DNA from: Rickettsia typhi
GTDB taxonomy: Bacteria; Pseudomonadota; Alphaproteobacteria; Rickettsiales; UBA1997
Assembly: GCA_945888585.1 (NCBI GenBank)
Contig: CAMDAI010000025.1
Span: forward strand, 1-11,321
DNA: 11,321 nucleotides
Direction of reading: 5' to 3'
Numbering within the stretch: the stretch's first letter is position 1; each line of letters begins with the position of its first letter. Below the pieces are notes generated by a model that ran no database searches, was not told the origin of the DNA, and worked only from the letters and a program-made list of their open reading frames with translations. Position numbers and translations under genes: made by a program. This document shows positions 1 to 7,720 of the stretch, piece after piece.

Positions 1-344
1 AAGAATTGGATGACGAAACTTTTTTTAAAATTGGGCCAAAAATTGAAAGTCATTCATTATTTCCCCAAAAAACCAATGTAGAATTTGTACAAATTGTTGC
101 ACCAAATCATTTAAAAGTACGAGTTTGGGAAAGAGGAGTCGGGGAAACTTTAGCTTGTGGAACTGGTGCTTGTGCAGTTGCAATCTTGGCAATTAAAAAA
201 AGCTTAATTAAAGAAGGTAAAATTGAAATCAGCTTTAAAGGTGGTGATCTTTTTATTGAATGGTTAGAAGATAATTCAGTTATAATGACAGGATCTTATC
301 AGAAAATTTTTGCCGGCGCAATTGATGAAAAATTCTTTGCTTAA
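1..344 (+). CDS. dapF: Diaminopimelate epimerase, C-terminal part (5' end outside window)
   Basis: This is the C-terminal ~113 residues of DapF, which interconverts LL- and meso-diaminopimelate in the cytoplasm, the last step before meso-DAP is used for peptidoglycan (and lysine). The reading frame is open to the left edge (first full codon at base 3), so the gene is cut by the window and no start is assigned. The decisive motif is WERGVGETLACGTGACA at about 125-178, which contains the second catalytic cysteine of the two-cysteine racemase fold. It is preceded by NVEFVQ, also typical of DapF. The gene ends with TAA at 342-344, and its last 20 bases overlap ccmH, suggesting co-transcription. 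The first catalytic cysteine lies outside the window and cannot be checked. Confidence 0.95.
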   Translation, partial: ELDDETFFKIGPKIESHSLFPQKTNVEFVQIVAPNHLKVRVWERGVGETLACGTGACAVAILAIKKSLIKEGKIEISFKGGDLFIEWLEDNSVIMTGSYQKIFAGAIDEKFFA

Positions 345-729
345 AATACTTCTTTTTATTGTTTTAATATTCTTATCAAATCATGCAATTGCTTTTATTC
401 CTGAAGAGCATTTATCAGGTTTAGAAGAAAAAAGAGCGCAAACTTTATTTATGGAAGTGAAATGTCCGGTTTGTGCGGGGCAGGTTATAGATAGTTCTGA
501 TTCCGAAGTTTCACGTGAGTTACGAAAATTAATTCGTACAAAAATTGCCGAAGGAAATTCAAATGCAGAAATTAAATCATATCTTATTAATAAATTTGGT
601 GATGATATTGTAATCTCTCCATCAATTAGTTTTTCAACTATTTTTTTATGGATACTACCTCTTATTTTTGCTGTTTTGGGAGTAATGATGATATTAAAAT
701 TTAGGCGTTTATCTTCTACGCGTTATTAA
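325..729 (+). CDS. ccmH: Cytochrome c maturation protein CcmH
   Basis: CcmH is a membrane-anchored periplasmic thioredoxin-like protein of the System I cytochrome c maturation pathway. It helps reduce apocytochrome CXXCH cysteines before haem attachment. From the ATG at 325 the product is 134 residues: a signal peptide or anchor (about 5-23, ending NHAIA), the redox motif CPVCAGQ with C47 and C50, a helical segment rich in charged residues (IDSSDSEVSRELRKLI), GDDIVISP, and a C-terminal membrane helix at about 100-128. This is the standard short CcmH architecture without a fused CcmI/TPR part. An in-frame TTG at 310 would add five residues, but ATG 325 gives a cleaner signal peptide. The gene overlaps dapF by 20 bases. 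A cytochrome c that would be a client is encoded at 4433-4999. No other ccm genes are present here. Confidence 0.93.
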   Translation: MKNSLLKILLFIVLIFLSNHAIAFIPEEHLSGLEEKRAQTLFMEVKCPVCAGQVIDSSDSEVSRELRKLIRTKIAEGNSNAEIKSYLINKFGDDIVISPSISFSTIFLWILPLIFAVLGVMMILKFRRLSSTRY

Positions 730-788
730 TTCCAGAGAATTCATTAATAGCTAAAAAATATCCAATATTGCAAATTTAATATATATTT

Positions 789-2417
789 ATGCAAATTAAA
801 TCATACCTTAATAAATATTTTAATAACAAGATCAGTGCTAGAATCAGTGATTTTACCATGATTATTGCCAGTGCGATAATTTTGGTCATTTTTTATAATA
901 TGAGGACTGTTGAATCTAGATTTTTTTTATATCTAGAAGATCATTCTGCAGTTAAAGAACTGAATTTTTTGCTTGAGATAGTTTTTAATATTTTGACTGT
1001 AATTGTTTTTTTTCTTATATGCAGCTTTAACAGAATAGTCCTTAAATCATTACTGATAGTCTTTTTTTTATTGTCGACAATTTATTTTTATATTCTAAAA
1101 AAATTTGGAATTATTTTTGATGAAATCATGATAGCCAATGCTTTTGACAGTGTTGGTCATGTTACCGAAGTTCTTGATTATTCGATTATCTGCTATTTTA
1201 TGATTTTGGGTGCAATTCCAGTTTTTTTAATAGCCAGAATTAAGATTTATAATTTTGGTAATATAAGAAAAATTATAGCCATTGGAATATGTATTATTCT
1301 TATCGGAGTAATTTATTTATTTTTTCCAAAACGAGATTTTCAAAGAGTTTCGGTGATATATTCCCCGATAAATTATGCTGGATCATTTTATAAATATTAT
1401 AATCGTTTTTATAAACAGTTAAAGCAAACCGAACATCGAGTTGATTTGGATAAATATTATAATTTTAAATATGACAAAAAAATAGATAACTTAAATATTG
1501 TCCTAATTATAGGAGAATCGCTTAGAGCTGATCATTTAGGATTCAATGGATATCGACGCAATACAACTCCTAATCTAGAAAAAATTTCTAATTTACTCAA
1601 ATTTGTTGCTGCTGCTTCCTTTAATACCACCACAAGATCAGTATCTTCAATGCTTTCACACCGTACTAAAGCAGATTTTATCGATATTCCTCCTGAAAAA
1701 AGTATAGTTTCAGTTTTTAAAAATCTTGATTTTGATAGCCATTGGTATTCCGCCCAAAGTTCTAAAGAATTTGGTAATGGAATGTTAACTGCTATGGCTC
1801 ATGAGGCAGACGATTATTTTTTTGTAGATAAAATAAAAACATCGCTAAAAGTTGGTGAAAAAACTTATGATGAAACTTTAATTCCATATCTAAAAGAAGT
1901 ATTAAAAAATGATAATAGCAATTTTATTATTTTGCATAGCTTCGGAAGCCACATTAGATTTAGTGAGCGTTACCCAAAAAATTTTAGTATCTATCAGCCA
2001 GAATGTGAGCATCTCCCTGATTCTTGTAAAAGAGAGGAAATAGAAAATAGCTATGATAATAGCGTTTTATATACAGATTATTTTATTAGCCAAGTCATAG
2101 ATACTATTAAAGATACCAATACAATTTTGTTTTATGCTTCCGATCATGGTATTTTTTTAGGTGAAGATAATATTTATGCCAATGGTAATTCCAATCAAAC
2201 TGAAAGCAAAGTTCACCAAGTCCCAATGTTTTTATATATGACAAATTCAGTGTTACAAAATAAGTTTTATAAAAACAAATTTATAAATGCTAAGAATCAG
2301 ATTGCTTCAAATAAATTATCTCATGATAATTTATTTGATTCTATTCTAGACTGCTCTGGAATTGAATCAGATTTACTTAAGAGAAATCTAAGTATTTGTG
2401 GTAGACAAGTTAAATAA
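789..2417 (+). CDS. EptA-type phosphoethanolamine transferase (sulfatase fold), variant second metal site
   Basis: This 542-residue protein has five N-terminal membrane helices (about 22-37, 64-80, 86-105, 132-150, 161-179) and a periplasmic alkaline-phosphatase/sulfatase-fold domain from about 235. That is the EptA/MCR/CptA layout, and such enzymes move phosphoethanolamine from phosphatidylethanolamine to lipid A or other LPS or glycan acceptors. Conserved features are GES at 242-244 (metal-binding Glu243), NTTTRSVSSM at 279-288 with a likely nucleophilic Thr (281 by alignment to the EptA GTATAVS motif), GSH at 386-388, YDNSVLYTDYF at 422-432, ASDHG at 450-454 and HQVPMF at 476-481. The cysteine pair 406/413 resembles a family disulfide. 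Residue 465, His in NmEptA/MCR-1 by spacing of 12 from the SDH histidine, is Asn. The acceptor is unknown. It follows ccmH by 59 bases and has no clear ribosome-binding site. The 3' end overlaps the convergent dipeptidase gene. Confidence 0.88.
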   Translation: MQIKSYLNKYFNNKISARISDFTMIIASAIILVIFYNMRTVESRFFLYLEDHSAVKELNFLLEIVFNILTVIVFFLICSFNRIVLKSLLIVFFLLSTIYFYILKKFGIIFDEIMIANAFDSVGHVTEVLDYSIICYFMILGAIPVFLIARIKIYNFGNIRKIIAIGICIILIGVIYLFFPKRDFQRVSVIYSPINYAGSFYKYYNRFYKQLKQTEHRVDLDKYYNFKYDKKIDNLNIVLIIGESLRADHLGFNGYRRNTTPNLEKISNLLKFVAAASFNTTTRSVSSMLSHRTKADFIDIPPEKSIVSVFKNLDFDSHWYSAQSSKEFGNGMLTAMAHEADDYFFVDKIKTSLKVGEKTYDETLIPYLKEVLKNDNSNFIILHSFGSHIRFSERYPKNFSIYQPECEHLPDSCKREEIENSYDNSVLYTDYFISQVIDTIKDTNTILFYASDHGIFLGEDNIYANGNSNQTESKVHQVPMFLYMTNSVLQNKFYKNKFINAKNQIASNKLSHDNLFDSILDCSGIESDLLKRNLSICGRQVK

Positions 2418-2949
2418 TAAAGTCCTTTATCACTTCATAATTTCTTGCATCCGGAAGTTGGTAATGCCACCATTCTGCAGCTAAAAAATTGAAACCGCTA
2501 CTTAACATTATTCCCATTAAGATAAAGCGGTTTTTTTGAGCAAGAGAAGAAACCTTAATACAAGCATGATTGGCAAGATCAGTAAAATTATCGAATTCAG
2601 TTCCCATTTCTAGCTCAATATTATTTTGATCAATTAAGGTTAAATCGATAGCAACACCTCTGCAATGAGGAATTACGCCATTTGCTGGATTAGAAACGAA
2701 ACCACCTGGAAATTTATCAAAAAAATATTGTTGATTTTGTAATGGGCGATAGCCGTCGAAGATTTTTAATTTATAACCTTGAATTTTAGCTAGAATAATT
2801 GCTTTTTCTAAAGATTTAATAGCCTCTGGGTGAAGATAACATAAAGGTTGTTTATAAATTGCTTCACCAAGAACATTATTTTTGGTGGCATATCTGATGT
2901 CTAATTTCACATCAAATTTATCTTCAGTAATTTGAATTAAATTAAACAT
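2410..2949 (-). CDS. D-alanyl-D-alanine dipeptidase, VanX/DdpX family
   Basis: A 179-residue zinc dipeptidase of peptidase family M15D, predicted to hydrolyse D-Ala-D-Ala. Seen in order: DIRYATKNN at 17-25, DGYRP at 65-69 (Arg68, the transition-state arginine position), the zinc motif HCRGVAID at 95-102 (His95 and Asp102), and EWWHY at 159-163 (catalytic Glu159, third zinc ligand His162). The length is close to the family's usual 180-200 residues. No signal peptide is visible, so it is probably cytoplasmic, like DdpX-type enzymes that recover D-Ala from wall turnover. The absence of vanH/vanA-type ligase genes nearby argues against a glycopeptide-resistance role. Its ATG immediately follows the hemJ stop codon (TGA then ATG with no gap), indicating translational coupling. 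The stop overlaps the end of the EptA-like gene by 8 bases. Confidence 0.9.
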   Translation of the reverse strand: MFNLIQITEDKFDVKLDIRYATKNNVLGEAIYKQPLCYLHPEAIKSLEKAIILAKIQGYKLKIFDGYRPLQNQQYFFDKFPGGFVSNPANGVIPHCRGVAIDLTLIDQNNIELEMGTEFDNFTDLANHACIKVSSLAQKNRFILMGIMLSSGFNFLAAEWWHYQLPDARNYEVIKDFII

Positions 2950-3396
2950 TCAAGAAAAAGGTTTAAAGATTACTAAAAAAACAATTCCAATCATTAAGAT
3001 AGTCGGAACTTCATTGATAATGCGGTAAAATTTCTCGCTATGCTTATTTTTACCTTTTTCAAAATCTTTGCGCCATCTACCAAGTAAGTGATGAAAAATA
3101 ATTAATCCGGTAACCAGAGTTAATTTGATATGAAGCCAGACATAGTTAAATCCCATAATATAAACTAAAGTAATTCCTAAAATGATAACAAGAATCAAGG
3201 CTGGATTCATAATAAAACGTAATAGACGTCGTTCCATAATTTGGAAGGTTTTATCCATTTCTGACCCAGCCTCAACCTTGCTATGATAAACAAAAATTCT
3301 TGGTAAGTATAAAAGGCCAGCAAGCCAAGAAATAACTGCAATTATATGAAGCGATTTAATAGTTAAGAAGAAATATTCATCATTTAGAAATTCCAT
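2950..3396 (-). CDS. hemJ: Protoporphyrinogen IX oxidase HemJ
   Basis: HemJ is the integral-membrane, oxygen-independent enzyme that converts protoporphyrinogen IX to protoporphyrin IX. It is the usual form in alphaproteobacteria, including Rickettsiales. The 148-residue product matches the family length and pattern: LHIIAVISWLAGLLYLPR at 16-33 (conserved His17), the MERRLLR helix start at 54-60, WLHIKL at 87-92 (Lys91), FHHLLGRW at 101-108, and the C-terminal FYRIINEVPT at 123-132 followed by a helix ending KPF. Four transmembrane helices are apparent. In many relatives hemJ lies near hemE or rho; here it is first of a two-gene unit with the VanX-like gene and is divergent from prs, with 86 bases between the start codons. 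Supported by whole-length similarity to the family pattern. Confidence 0.93.
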   Translation of the reverse strand: MEFLNDEYFFLTIKSLHIIAVISWLAGLLYLPRIFVYHSKVEAGSEMDKTFQIMERRLLRFIMNPALILVIILGITLVYIMGFNYVWLHIKLTLVTGLIIFHHLLGRWRKDFEKGKNKHSEKFYRIINEVPTILMIGIVFLVIFKPFS

Positions 3397-3482
3397 AAAA
3401 TTCTTGATATTTGATTAAAGATAATGTTAACTTCAGGCCAATTCCACTTTAGTAGAAATCAAGATTTAATCAATATTTTTTT
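3397..3482. promoter_or_regulatory. Divergent intergenic region between hemJ and prs
   Basis: The 86 bases separate two divergent start codons, so promoters for both units must lie here or overlap the genes. The region is very AT-rich. On the minus strand, a weak TTGGCC / TTTAAT pair spaced by 16 bases could serve hemJ. No convincing sigma70 pair is visible for prs. No Shine-Dalgarno sequence precedes prs (a run of T instead). Placement rests on gene orientation more than on motif quality. Confidence 0.4.
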
Positions 3483-4415
3483 ATGAAGCTTTTAGCTTGC
3501 AATAGCAATGGAACCCTGTCATCTGCAATTTCCAAATATCTTGGTTTGCCTTTAATAAATGCGGATATCAAAAGATTTGCTGACAATGAAATTTTCGTTG
3601 AAATTAAAGAAAATGTTCGAGGTGAAGATATTTTTGTCATCCAATCAACTTCTTATCCAGCCAATGACAATATCATGGAATTATTAATTACTATTGATGC
3701 CTTAAGAAGGGCTTCGGCAAAAAGAATCACTGCAGTAATTCCATATTTTGGTTATGCTAGGCAAGATCGTAAAGTTGGCCCCAGAACACCAATTTCTGCT
3801 AAACTAGTTGCTAATATAATCACTACTTCTGGTGCAGATCGGGTTTTAACCATCGATCTTCATGCTGGTCAAATTCAAGGATTTTTTGACATTCCTTTAG
3901 ATAATCTTTTTGCTGCTCCAGTTTTTACTAGTGATATTAAAGAAAATTTTAAAGATCAGGATGTGATGGTAATTTCTCCTGATGTTGGTGGTTTGGTGCG
4001 CGCCAGAGTTATTGCAAATAAAATTAATGCTGAGTTAGCAATTGTTGATAAAAGAAGACAAAAAGCTGGAATTAGTGAAGTGATGAATATTATTGGTGAT
4101 GTTGATGGCAAACATTGTGTGATTGTTGATGATATGGTTGATTCAGGTGGAACTCTTTGCAATGCTGCTGATGCTTTACTTAAAAAAGGTGCTAAAGCAG
4201 TTTCTGCTTATATTACTCATGGTGTCTTATCTGGACAAGCTTGCGAAAGAATTGCCGGATCTAGTCTAACCAATTTGGTTATTACTGATAGCATTCTTCA
4301 AAATTCTGAAATAAATTTAGTTAAAAATATCAGGATAATTTCAATTGCTCCACTAATTGGCGAAGCAATTAAAAGTATTGCGGAAGAAAGATCGGTTTCG
4401 AGTCTGTTTGATTAA
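3483..4415 (+). CDS. prs: Ribose-phosphate pyrophosphokinase (PRPP synthase, class I)
   Basis: Prs makes 5-phosphoribosyl 1-pyrophosphate from ribose 5-phosphate and ATP, feeding purine, pyrimidine, NAD, histidine and tryptophan synthesis. The 310-residue product is the usual class I length. Visible signatures are RFADNE at 31-36, GYARQDRK at 90-97 (ATP loop), the [12 protein letters not shown] signature at 125-136 with His127, ISPDVGG at 164-170, the catalytic DKRR at 189-192, and the PRPP-binding loop [10 protein letters not shown] at 215-224. All key residues are intact. It appears to head a tightly spaced run: the next gene starts 17 bases after its stop. The most reduced Rickettsia are thought to lack much nucleotide synthesis, so an intact prs would point to a less reduced relative (inference). 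Confidence 0.97.
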   Translation: MKLLACNSNGTLSSAISKYLGLPLINADIKRFADNEIFVEIKENVRGEDIFVIQSTSYPANDNIMELLITIDALRRASAKRITAVIPYFGYARQDRKVGPRTPISAKLVANIITTSGADRVLTIDLHAGQIQGFFDIPLDNLFAAPVFTSDIKENFKDQDVMVISPDVGGLVRARVIANKINAELAIVDKRRQKAGISEVMNIIGDVDGKHCVIVDDMVDSGGTLCNAADALLKKGAKAVSAYITHGVLSGQACERIAGSSLTNLVITDSILQNSEINLVKNIRIISIAPLIGEAIKSIAEERSVSSLFD

Positions 4416-4432
4416 ATCGTATAAAAATTAAA

Positions 4433-4999
4433 ATGTGCAAGATTAAAATTATAAAAAATATTAGCTTCGGAATTTTTTCTGGTCTCGCTGTTCTTATGAT
4501 TTCTTTTTTAACTTCTAATTTATTATATCATACCAAAAAAGAAGTAAAAAGAGGTTATGAAGTTACGGTTTTAGAAAAATCTTCAGAAGAGAAAATTGAT
4601 GGTACAAAATCTGGAATTTTAAATGATTCTAATAAATCTAAAAAAGCTGTTGAACCAGTAAAAGCTGATATTGAGGCCATGATCAAGATTGCTAATCTTG
4701 ATTCTGGAGCTAAAATTTTTAAAAAATGTATGACTTGCCACAATGCTGAAAAATCTGGTGGCAATAAAATCGGTCCAAATCTTTTTGGAGTGGTTGGTAG
4801 AAAAAAAGCTTCGATTGCTAATTTTGCTTATTCTGATGCTATGAGGAAAAAAGGTGGCAATTGGAATTATGCTGATTTAAATCAATTTTTAACTAAACCA
4901 AAAGATTTTATTCCTGGAACTAAAATGGGTTTTGCTGGTCTATCCAAAGAGCAAGATCGTGCTAATGTTATTGCCTATTTAGAGAAATCGGCAAAATAA
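4433..4999 (+). CDS. Membrane-anchored class I cytochrome c (CycM/cytochrome c552-like)
   Basis: A 188-residue cytochrome c with one N-terminal membrane anchor (about 10-32), a charged Lys/Glu/Ser-rich linker (about 34-85), and a C-terminal class I domain. The domain shows GAKIFKKCMTCHNAE with the haem site C99-M-T-C102-H103, GPNLFGVVGR at 114-123, and PGTKMGF at 161-167, where Met165 is the expected sixth haem ligand. The arrangement matches CycM of alphaproteobacteria, thought to carry electrons from the bc1 complex to a terminal oxidase while fixed to the membrane on its periplasmic face. It would need the Ccm system, of which CcmH is encoded at 325-729. It sits between prs (17 bases) and the prepilin-peptidase-like gene (15 bases). 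Confidence 0.92.
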   Translation: MCKIKIIKNISFGIFSGLAVLMISFLTSNLLYHTKKEVKRGYEVTVLEKSSEEKIDGTKSGILNDSNKSKKAVEPVKADIEAMIKIANLDSGAKIFKKCMTCHNAEKSGGNKIGPNLFGVVGRKKASIANFAYSDAMRKKGGNWNYADLNQFLTKPKDFIPGTKMGFAGLSKEQDRANVIAYLEKSAK

Positions 5000-5001
5000 T
5001 T

Positions 5002-5007
5002 AAGGAG
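5002..5007 (+). promoter_or_regulatory. Strong ribosome-binding site (AAGGAG)
   Basis: AAGGAG lies seven bases before the ATG at 5015 and is by far the clearest Shine-Dalgarno sequence in the window. It fixes the start of the prepilin-peptidase-like gene. Most other genes here, including ahcY, prs and the pilin-like gene, show little or none, so this gene may be translated relatively well. Confidence 0.8.
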
Positions 5008-5014
5008 AAAAACA

Positions 5015-5764
5015 ATGTTATTTTTAGGTTATGTAGCTGCAGCTATTCTTGGGGCTATATTTGGTTCTTATGCCACCTTATTTGCTTATCGTATTCCTAA
5101 ACAAGAGTCTTGTTTTGGTAGATATTTTGGTCCAAAATCACGTTGTCCAAATTGTAATACCATCATTAGAACTAGAGAGTTAATCCCAATTATCAATTGG
5201 TTATTTACGCGTGGAAAGTGCGTTTCTTGCGGCGCTAAAATTCCCAAAACATTTTTATTCATTGAGCTAGCAACTACAGTACTTTTCATGATTTTCTATA
5301 GTAAATTTTCTTTTAGTGAGAATTTTATTATATTTTCTTTGATGTCTGTAAGTTTGGTTATTGCAATTGCAATTGATTATCATAATAAATTTATTCCTAA
5401 TGAAATTCTAACCACAATTTTAATTTTAGGGTTAGTAGAAAGAGTTTTAGAAGATAATAATATTATACCAGTAATCTTTTCAGCGGCATTTGGAGTTATA
5501 CTTTCTTCTCTTTTTTATAAGGTATTTTATAAGAATGGTGCTGGTTTTTTAAAGAGTCAGAAGCAAGCTTTTAGTTATGCTAAATTTATTATTATTGCTT
5601 CGGTTTGTTTTAATATAAATCTGTTTTTATTATATTTTTTGGCAGTTTTATCAATTTTTACTGTGATAATAATTTTAGGAAAATCTTTAAAAAGAGATAA
5701 TTTTAGTTTAGGATTTTCTTTATTAATGCCTTTTATCTGGCTTATTATTTGTTCTCCTTTTTAA
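5015..5764 (+). CDS. Prepilin peptidase-like membrane protein (A24 family), second catalytic Asp apparently missing
   Basis: The 249-residue protein has the N-terminal half of a type IV prepilin leader peptidase/N-methyltransferase (PilD family). It shows a first membrane helix with GSYATLFAYRIP (7-28), a cytoplasmic domain with two CxxC pairs (C44/C47 and C69/C72, likely zinc) around LIPIINWLFTRGKC, then several helices. The first catalytic aspartate is Asp121 in IAIDYHNKFIPNE, a good match to the family. The second, in a GxGDxK motif, is not found: the expected place reads AFSYAKFI (185-192), with Lys190 and Phe191 aligned but Tyr188 where Asp should be and no glycines. NGAGF at 174-178 also lacks an Asp. 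It may be inactive, have a rearranged site, or be a divergent enzyme. The family call is firm; the activity is uncertain. Confidence 0.85.
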   Translation: MLFLGYVAAAILGAIFGSYATLFAYRIPKQESCFGRYFGPKSRCPNCNTIIRTRELIPIINWLFTRGKCVSCGAKIPKTFLFIELATTVLFMIFYSKFSFSENFIIFSLMSVSLVIAIAIDYHNKFIPNEILTTILILGLVERVLEDNNIIPVIFSAAFGVILSSLFYKVFYKNGAGFLKSQKQAFSYAKFIIIASVCFNINLFLLYFLAVLSIFTVIIILGKSLKRDNFSLGFSLLMPFIWLIICSPF

Positions 5765-5777
5765 TGATATATTTTAA

Positions 5778-7076
<1,299 letters not shown>

Positions 7077-7080
7077 AATT

Positions 7081-7554
7081 ATGGAAAAATTTCTTATTAC
7101 TAAAGAAGGTTTTACAAAATTAAAAGCTGAAATTGATAATTTAAAAATTGTTGAGCGCCCAAAGATCATTCAAGCAGTTGCAACCGCAAGGGAGCTTGGT
7201 GATTTAAAAGAAAATGCAGAATATCATGCATCAAGAGAGAAACAGGGGATGATAGAGGCTTTGATTGCAAATTTAGAAGATAAATTATCAAGAGTTGAAG
7301 TTGTTGATACAAATTCTTTATCAGGATCGATAGTTAGGTTTGGCGCGACAGTTATGTTGGAAGATGTCAATAATGGCAAAAAAGTTTCCTATAAGATTGT
7401 TAGTGAGTATGAAACCGATATTGATAAAGGATTAATATCTAATATATCACCAGTTGCCAGAGCCTTAATTGGTAAGGAAGTAGGTGATCAAGTTGAAATC
7501 AGAACTCCTGGTGGAATATTTGATTATGAAATACTGGAAGTCAGCTTTAAGTAA
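7081..7554 (+). CDS. greA: Transcription elongation factor GreA
   Basis: GreA rescues backtracked RNA polymerase by stimulating cleavage of the extruded RNA 3' end through the secondary channel. The 157-residue product has the two-part family layout. An N-terminal coiled coil (about 1-75) carries the tip motif ARELGDLKENAEYHASREKQ with the catalytic acidic residues Asp41 and Glu44. A C-terminal FKBP-like domain follows (about 85-157), with VSPVARAL-like (ISPVARALIGK) and GDQVEIRTPGG motifs. The ATG at 7081, four bases after the ahcY stop, gives the standard N terminus MEKFLITKEGF; an in-frame start further upstream within ahcY is not needed. It is the last gene of the prs-to-greA run. No GC-rich terminator follows. 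Confidence 0.96.
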   Translation: MEKFLITKEGFTKLKAEIDNLKIVERPKIIQAVATARELGDLKENAEYHASREKQGMIEALIANLEDKLSRVEVVDTNSLSGSIVRFGATVMLEDVNNGKKVSYKIVSEYETDIDKGLISNISPVARALIGKEVGDQVEIRTPGGIFDYEILEVSFK

Positions 7555-7600
7555 AAAATTATAAGATAATTAGTGCTTTACTTTGATACTCTAAATTCAA

Positions 7601-7619
7601 TATAATTAAAATAATTATA
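7601..7619. repeat. AT-only perfect inverted repeat upstream of the pilin-like gene
   Basis: TATAATTA and its reverse complement TAATTATA flank a three-base AAA loop. It lies about 10 bases before the proposed -35 box of the pilin-like gene. It has no G or C and no following T run on the plus strand, so it is not a typical terminator. It might be an operator or UP-element-like DNA, but such repeats arise readily by chance in AT-rich sequence. Confidence 0.3.
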
Positions 7620-7628
7620 AAATAGTTA

Positions 7629-7656
7629 TTGACTTAAATCTGCCGACAAATATTTT
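7629..7656 (+). promoter_or_regulatory. Candidate sigma70-type promoter for the pilin-like gene
   Basis: TTGACT (7629-7634) and TATTTT (7651-7656) are separated by 16 bases. The -35 matches five of six consensus bases and the -10 four of six. It lies in the 166-base gap after greA, about 65 bases ahead of the ATG at 7721, which would leave a leader of roughly 55-60 bases. No Shine-Dalgarno sequence is evident before the ATG. The call rests on motif and position only. Confidence 0.35.
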
Positions 7657-7720
7657 GATCAGTATACGCTTAAAATTCTTTAAGTTGTTTTACCAATAGT
7701 AATCTAAAAACTTTACACTT

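Noticed and set aside
310..324. Upstream TTG start for ccmH adding five residues
   Set aside because: ATG at 325 gives a standard signal peptide (basic start, hydrophobic core, AIA end); the TTG version only places extra residues ahead of it.
2410..2949. VanX-like gene as part of a vancomycin resistance cluster
   Set aside because: No vanH, D-Ala-D-Lac ligase or VanRS-type regulator genes adjoin it; its partner is hemJ, which fits a housekeeping dipeptidase better.
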